Positions 6,619 through 10,450 of a stretch of DNA of 10,450 nucleotides are shown piece after piece (within the stretch, counting starts at the first letter, position 1; each line of letters starts with the position of its first letter). Source of the stretch: DATFJZ01 sp046482845. GTDB lineage: Bacteria; Desulfobacterota; Desulfobacteria; Desulfobacterales; Desulfobacteraceae. The translations under genes were made by a program, and so were the position numbers. The DNA is taken from assembly GCA_046482845.1 (NCBI GenBank), contig JAWOEJ010000203.1, forward strand, positions 1 through 10,450, read 5' to 3'. A model generated the notes under the pieces. The model was not told where the DNA came from. It made no database searches and saw nothing but the letters and a program-made list of their open reading frames with translations.

Positions 6619-7379
6619 TATAGAAGGGTTTTCAGAAATTCGCCGGCCGCCTGAACCCCTTTTTCATCAACAATTTTTATGGTCTGGGAACCGATAACGG
6701 CAATATCTGCCCTGCCTTTTAAATAATCAATATCCTTTTTTTCCTTGACCCCAAAGCCGACAGCAATGGGCAGATGGGTGGCATTGCGGCATTTTTTCAG
6801 ATGGTCTCCAAGATCCCGGGAAAAATCTGTGGTGTTCCCTGTGACCCCTTTTCTGGCCACACAATAGATAAATCCGTCAGAGTGGTCTGCCAGGTATGTC
6901 ATCCGGCTTTCACTGGTGGCCGGTGAAAAAATATGAACCGGGCAGAGCCGGTGCTGCTTCATGGCGGTGATGTATTCCATTCCCTCTTCCGGCGGAAGGT
7001 CGGGTATGATGGCGCCTTTGATATTGATATCAGCCATTTTCCCGGCAAATTTTTCAATGCCGTATTTAAACAGGATATTGGCGTATCCCATGAAAAGAAA
7101 AGGAATGTCAAACTGCCGGGCAGCTGTTTCTGCAAATTCAAGGCATTTTTTGATGGTGGCGCCTCTTTCCAGGGACTTCTGGTTGGCTTTAAGGATAACA
7201 GGGCCGTCTGCTATGGGTTCGGAAAAAGGAATCTGAAGCTCCATTAAATCCACACCGGCTTCCACCATTTGTTCGACAATTGCCATGGAATCTTTAAATG
7301 ACGGGTAACCCATGACAATATGGGTCATTAAGAGGATGTCTTTTTTTTCAAGTTTTGATTTAATATATGATTCAACCAT
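6618..7379 (-). CDS. trpA: Tryptophan synthase alpha subunit
   Basis: This 253-residue TIM-barrel protein cleaves indole-3-glycerol phosphate to indole and glyceraldehyde-3-phosphate and channels indole to TrpB. The two catalytic acids are in place at the family spacing of 11: Glu47 in MELQIPFSEP and Asp58 in IADGP. The C-terminal phosphate-binding region reads VGFGVKEKKD (207-216) and AVIGSQTIK (227-235). I chose the ATG at 7379 because it matches the family N-terminus and overlaps the trpB stop by 8 bases, the usual coupled arrangement. The longer frame back to 7541 is only open sequence antisense to nothing and inside trpB. The signature ELQIPFSEPIADGP differs from the common ELGIPFSDPLADGP at several positions, so this is a divergent but apparently functional TrpA. 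It is slightly shorter than the usual 260-270 residues. The stop codon touches the inverted-repeat element. Confidence 0.95.
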   Translation of the reverse strand: MVESYIKSKLEKKDILLMTHIVMGYPSFKDSMAIVEQMVEAGVDLMELQIPFSEPIADGPVILKANQKSLERGATIKKCLEFAETAARQFDIPFLFMGYANILFKYGIEKFAGKMADINIKGAIIPDLPPEEGMEYITAMKQHRLCPVHIFSPATSESRMTYLADHSDGFIYCVARKGVTGNTTDFSRDLGDHLKKCRNATHLPIAVGFGVKEKKDIDYLKGRADIAVIGSQTIKIVDEKGVQAAGEFLKTLL

Positions 7380-8598
7380 TGTATTCTTCTGCCTTCTGCC
7401 TGATAAAATTTTTCCATTCCGGATCACCAAATGCGTCTGCAATGGTGAAAATATCCTTGTCTCCCCGGCCGGACTGATTGATGATGATACTATCGTCCTT
7501 TGAAAGGGTTTCTGCCTCTTTGAATGCCCTGGCAAAGGCATGGGCAGATTCCAGGGCCGGGATGATGCCCTCTTTTCTCATGGTGATCTGCATGGCGTCA
7601 ATCACCTCCTGGTCGGTTGCACTTTCAAAGCGTGCTTCCTTCTGGTCGTGCATTTTTGCCAGTATGGGGGAGACTCCGACATAGTCAAGGCCTGCAGCAA
7701 TGGAATGGGTTTCGTTCATCTGGCCGTCACTGTTCTGAAGAAAATAGGTCTTATATCCCTGGGCAATTCCCGTGCTGGCATCAGCTGAACACAGCCTGGA
7801 GGCATGCTTTCCTGTACTCAGACCCTCCCCTGCAGCTTCAACACCGACAAGTTCCACAGGGTCATTGAGAAAGCCGGAAAAGAGACCCAGGGCATTGGAC
7901 CCGCCGCCAACACATGCGTATACCCTGGCAGGCAGCTTTTTGTCCTGGTTCAGAATCTGTTCTCTGGCCTCTTTGCCGATAATGGACTGGAAAAAACTGA
8001 CCATTTCCGGAAAGGGGTGGGGTCCGCACGCTGTGCCCAGTACATAGTGGGTTGTATCCATGTTGGTAACCCAGTCTCTGAATGCTTCGTTGATGGCATC
8101 CTTTAAAATCCGTGTGCCGTCTCTGACAGGAACCACTGTGGTACCGAGCTGTTCCATCCAGAATACATTGGGTCTCTGCCGCAGCATATCCACTTCACCC
8201 ATGTAAACCGTACACTCATATCCGAATTTCGCCGCCATGGTGGCCGTTGCAACCCCGTGCTGACCTGCCCCTGTTTCAGCAATCACCCTTTTCTTGCCCA
8301 TTCTTTTAACCAGAAGGCCCTGGCCCATGACATTGTTTGCCTTATGGGCGCCTGTGTGGTTTAAATCTTCCCGTTTTATATATATTTTTGCCCCGTTAAA
8401 GTGCTTTGTAAGATTTTCGGCAAAGGTCAAAGGGGTTGGCCGGCAGGAATAGGTAGACATGAGATCTGTATACTCCTGCCAGAACAGGGGATCATTTTTT
8501 GCGCTGCTGAAAATTTCCTCAAGCTCGTCAAAAGTGGCAACCAGGATTTCCGGCAGAAATGCCCCGCCGTAGGTTCCAAAATATCCCCGATTTTTCAT
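7372..8598 (-). CDS. trpB: Tryptophan synthase beta subunit
   Basis: This 408-residue PLP enzyme condenses indole with L-serine to L-tryptophan and is a normal-length TrpB1-type chain. The PLP lysine is Lys86 in LNHTGAHKANN. Catalytic Glu108 lies in AETGAGQHG. The phosphate-binding loop is GGGSNA (231-236), and the cofactor-ring serine is Ser376 in NQSGRGDKD. I chose the ATG at 8598, giving the typical N-terminus MKNRGYFGTYGGAFLPE, because AAGGAGAT (CTCC at 8609-8612 on the plus strand) stands 10 bases before it. The frame extends to another ATG at 8658, which would add 20 residues foreign to the family. The motif RQRPNVFWMEQLG replaces the common RQALNVFRMELLG, and LGTACGPHPFPEMV replaces LGSVAGPHPYPTMV, so the protein belongs to a divergent branch, as does its TrpA. 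It is first in a two-gene unit with no other trp genes nearby. Confidence 0.96.
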   Translation of the reverse strand: MKNRGYFGTYGGAFLPEILVATFDELEEIFSSAKNDPLFWQEYTDLMSTYSCRPTPLTFAENLTKHFNGAKIYIKREDLNHTGAHKANNVMGQGLLVKRMGKKRVIAETGAGQHGVATATMAAKFGYECTVYMGEVDMLRQRPNVFWMEQLGTTVVPVRDGTRILKDAINEAFRDWVTNMDTTHYVLGTACGPHPFPEMVSFFQSIIGKEAREQILNQDKKLPARVYACVGGGSNALGLFSGFLNDPVELVGVEAAGEGLSTGKHASRLCSADASTGIAQGYKTYFLQNSDGQMNETHSIAAGLDYVGVSPILAKMHDQKEARFESATDQEVIDAMQITMRKEGIIPALESAHAFARAFKEAETLSKDDSIIINQSGRGDKDIFTIADAFGDPEWKNFIRQKAEEYNG

Positions 8599-8668
8599 TC
8601 TTAAACATCTCCTTGTTTTGCAGACCTGTAGTTGATATTTTTGAATATATTTTTTCAAAAGAAGTTAA

Positions 8669-8697
8669 ATATTACTTTGTCCTTTATTTGATGTATA
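8669..8697 (-). promoter_or_regulatory. Weak promoter candidate for trpBA
   Basis: On the minus strand, TATACA (8697-8692) and TAATAT (8674-8669) are 17 bases apart, with four of six matches each, about 70 bases upstream of the trpB ATG. A perfect TTGACA also lies at 8704-8699 but has no suitable -10 at normal spacing. I see no leader peptide with tandem Trp codons, no attenuator hairpin and no T-box in the 150-base divergent gap. Confidence 0.3.
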
Positions 8698-8699
8698 AT
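8694..8699 (+). promoter_or_regulatory. Likely -10 box of the lnt promoter
   Basis: A perfect TATAAT lies about 50 bases before the lnt start codon. No good -35 is found 16-18 bases upstream. It sits inside a loose inverted repeat, TTGATGTATAATGTCAA (8688-8704), which also covers the possible trpB -35. A factor bound there could affect both divergent genes, but the symmetry is weak (5 of 7 per arm). Confidence 0.4.
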
Positions 8700-8748
8700 G
8701 TCAACCTTAACCTCGCAAAAAAACGTGATGATCAAGTAAGAGGAGTTT

Positions 8749-10335
8749 ATGAATTTTATTACAATGCAAGGGTGCAAAGCGTATCTTCCTGCTGTTTTAA
8801 GCGGTTTTTTAATGACCCTGGCCTTTCCGAAAACAGGTCTGAACGGGGTGGCCTGGCTGTCCCTGGTCCCGTTGATGGTCTCTGTTTTCTGTTTACAGGA
8901 AAAAAAATCCCCTGATTTGAAAAAAGCGTTCAATATGGGTCTTTTTTTTGGAATGTCCCATTATTTGACCCTGCTTTACTGGCTGGTGAACACACTGGCT
9001 GAATACGGCGGGCTTCCAGGGATTACCGCATGTTCCATTCTTGTTCTTCTCTGTTTTTATCTTTCCCTGTACACTGCCCTGTTTTGCGTTGTACTTTCCC
9101 GGATGTCCGTTTTTTCGCCTTTAATGCCGTTTCAGGCGGCAGCGCTCTGGGCAGGGCTTGAATATCTCAGATCTTTTCTTTTGACGGGTTTTCCCTGGGG
9201 GCTTCTGGGGTATTCCCAGTACAAAAACACCTTATTGATACAGGTCTCAGATCTTGGCGGGGTTTACGCTGTGTCTTTTGCCGTTGTCTGCGCAAATGCA
9301 TTACTTTCCATGACCGTATTGTGGGTGACGCGGTATTTGAAAGACAATACCAGGAACCCAGGGCTTGCCCCCCTTGTGTTTTCTTTTGTTCTGATTCTGG
9401 TTGGGGCGGGATTTTTATGGGGATACGGCAGCTACCGCATACAAGCCGTTGATCAGGCCATGGCAGATCTGGATCAGAAAGAAGTGTGCGTTGTCCAGGG
9501 CAATATAAAGCAGAGTTTTAAGTGGGATGCCGCGTTTAAGGAACGAACAATAGACGTTTACTGCGCCCTTTCCAGGGAAGCGGTCAGTGATAAAAAAAAA
9601 ATACCTGATCTTATTGTCTGGCCGGAAACAGCCCTGCCCTTTTATTATAACCTGGAAAGAAACTTTTCCGCCAGGGTGGATACCTGTATCAGAGATGCAG
9701 GCACCCATTTTATTATTGGAAGTCCTGCCGTGGAAAAATTTGGACAGAAGTATAAATTCTACAACAGGGCGTTGATGATGAACCCCTTCAGCGTGATAAC
9801 GGGCTGCTATGACAAAATTCACCTGGTGCCCTTTGGCGAGTATGTACCTCTTGGCAAATATCTTTCCTTTTTAGGGAAAATAACAGCCCAGGCCGGAAAT
9901 TTTACCCCGGGTCCAGAGGACGCTGACCTGCTTGGTTTTGACAACACGCGGGCAGGTATGCTCATATGCTTTGAAATTATTTTTCCTTCCCTTTCCAGAA
10001 ACGTTGTCAGCAGGGGAGCAGATGTTCTGGTCACCATTACCAATGATGCCTGGTTCGGTCAAACATCAGCCCCCTATCAGCACTTTTCCATGGCGGTTTT
10101 CCGGGCAGTAGAAAACCATAGAGCTGTAGTAAGATCTGCAAATACCGGCATCAGCGGCTTTATTGATCCTGTGGGCAGAACAGGCAGAACCCTGCCTCTG
10201 GAAGAAAGAGATCACCTGACAGCCCAGGTGAATCTCTTTAACAAAATATCCTTTTATACCCGGTTCGGGGATGTGTTTGCCCTTGCCTGCCTCATTTCAG
10301 GCGTTGCAACGGTTCTGCGGTTTTTTGTTAAATAG
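8749..10335 (+). CDS. lnt: Apolipoprotein N-acyltransferase
   Basis: This 528-residue inner-membrane enzyme adds the third acyl chain to the N-terminal cysteine of lipoproteins, taking it from a phospholipid. It is the last step of lipoprotein maturation after Lgt and LspA. About seven hydrophobic segments fill residues 10-225 (for example around 95-118 and 207-225), plus one at 508-526, framing a periplasmic nitrilase-type domain at about 243-500. The catalytic triad is visible: Glu293 in VWPETALPF, Lys356 in YDKIHLVPFGEYVP and Cys407 in GMLICFEIIFP. Glu364 of the PFGEYVP loop, essential in E. coli Lnt, is also present. AGGAG at 8741-8745 precedes the ATG by only 3 bases, but the next ATG (8764) is too far from it. 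The gene is divergent from trpB and stands alone here, with no linked corC or ybeX. Its length is close to the E. coli enzyme (512). Confidence 0.96.
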   Translation: MNFITMQGCKAYLPAVLSGFLMTLAFPKTGLNGVAWLSLVPLMVSVFCLQEKKSPDLKKAFNMGLFFGMSHYLTLLYWLVNTLAEYGGLPGITACSILVLLCFYLSLYTALFCVVLSRMSVFSPLMPFQAAALWAGLEYLRSFLLTGFPWGLLGYSQYKNTLLIQVSDLGGVYAVSFAVVCANALLSMTVLWVTRYLKDNTRNPGLAPLVFSFVLILVGAGFLWGYGSYRIQAVDQAMADLDQKEVCVVQGNIKQSFKWDAAFKERTIDVYCALSREAVSDKKKIPDLIVWPETALPFYYNLERNFSARVDTCIRDAGTHFIIGSPAVEKFGQKYKFYNRALMMNPFSVITGCYDKIHLVPFGEYVPLGKYLSFLGKITAQAGNFTPGPEDADLLGFDNTRAGMLICFEIIFPSLSRNVVSRGADVLVTITNDAWFGQTSAPYQHFSMAVFRAVENHRAVVRSANTGISGFIDPVGRTGRTLPLEERDHLTAQVNLFNKISFYTRFGDVFALACLISGVATVLRFFVK

Positions 10336-10400
10336 GGGGACACTTTACTTATTTATTAAATACAGGGACACTTAATACGGGGACACTTTACTAATTTTTT
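10336..10400. repeat. Three GGGGACACTT-type short repeats downstream of lnt
   Basis: Copies begin at 10336 (GGGGACACTTTACTTATTT), 10364 (AGGGACACTTAATAC) and 10379 (GGGGACACTTTACTAATTTT). The first starts directly after the lnt stop codon. From general familiarity, tandem 'GGGGACACTTTA' motifs often border REP-associated tyrosine transposase (IS200-like) loci in deltaproteobacterial genomes. I cannot confirm this here because the window ends. They carry no stem-loop that would make a convincing lnt terminator. Confidence 0.6.
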
Positions 10401-10450
10401 TATGCGATTGGCCCGCGCTCGGCGGTTTTTGCACCCGTCGAAAATCTGGG
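10400..10450 (-). CDS. Possible C-terminal end of a minus-strand gene at the window edge
   Basis: On the minus strand a frame is open from the window edge to a TAA at 10402-10400, giving 16 residues that end AKTAERGPIA. It sits beside the GGGGACACTT repeats, where an IS200-like transposase gene would be expected if those repeats are what they resemble. Sixteen codons are too few to establish a gene, so this is a pointer to what may lie beyond the edge. Confidence 0.15.
   Translation of the reverse strand, partial: PRFSTGAKTAERGPIA

Noticed and set aside
6399..6623. 74-residue plus-strand ORF within the inverted-repeat element.
   Set aside because: It is made almost entirely of the two repeat arms read through, has no Shine-Dalgarno, and overlaps the trpA stop.

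Overview
The window looks like a chromosomal segment of a Gram-negative, probably anaerobic Desulfobacterota-type bacterium (Desulfobacteraceae-like sulfate reducers are my best guess, from gene content and sequence style, not from a search). Lnt shows it is a diderm that makes triacylated lipoproteins. The thiolase plus fused 3-hydroxyacyl-CoA dehydrogenase/enoyl-CoA hydratase point to fatty-acid or acyl-CoA oxidation. Base composition is moderate throughout, with no block of clearly foreign composition.

Layout. (1) Positions 1-271, plus strand: the end of an unrecognised protein whose TAA overlaps the ATG of a 49-residue unknown ORF (TAATG junction, good Shine-Dalgarno). (2) 472-4176, minus strand: a two-gene beta-oxidation operon. 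It starts with a trifunctional-type alpha subunit in FadN architecture (HAD first, crotonase second), followed by the FadA-type thiolase, and ends in a strong intrinsic terminator. (3) 4177-4535: a divergent control region with two putative promoters, each followed by a TGAATGA/TCATTCA-type palindrome resembling operators of TetR-type FadR repressors. (4) 4536-6306, plus strand: a poorly characterised pair, an alpha/alpha-toroid 'prenyltransferase/squalene-cyclase-like' protein and a left-handed beta-helix acyltransferase. (5) 6358-6618: a 261-bp nested inverted repeat that abuts the trpA stop codon. (6) 6618-8598, minus strand: overlapping trpB-trpA, the two tryptophan synthase subunits, with no other trp gene in view. 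(7) 8749-10335, plus strand: lnt, divergent from trpB. (8) 10336-10450: three GGGGACACTT-type repeats and possibly the end of another minus-strand gene at the window edge.

How the genes work together. Hydratase, dehydrogenase and thiolase complete a beta-oxidation turn after the acyl-CoA dehydrogenase step, which is not encoded here. The operator-like palindromes suggest a fatty-acid-responsive repressor controls this operon, and perhaps also the divergent toroid/acyltransferase pair. TrpB and TrpA form the alpha2beta2 tryptophan synthase. Lnt acts alone at the inner membrane. Nothing here is clearly a new defence or mobile system. The least explained parts are the toroid/acyltransferase pair with its operator, the nested palindrome, and the small coupled ORFs at the left edge.
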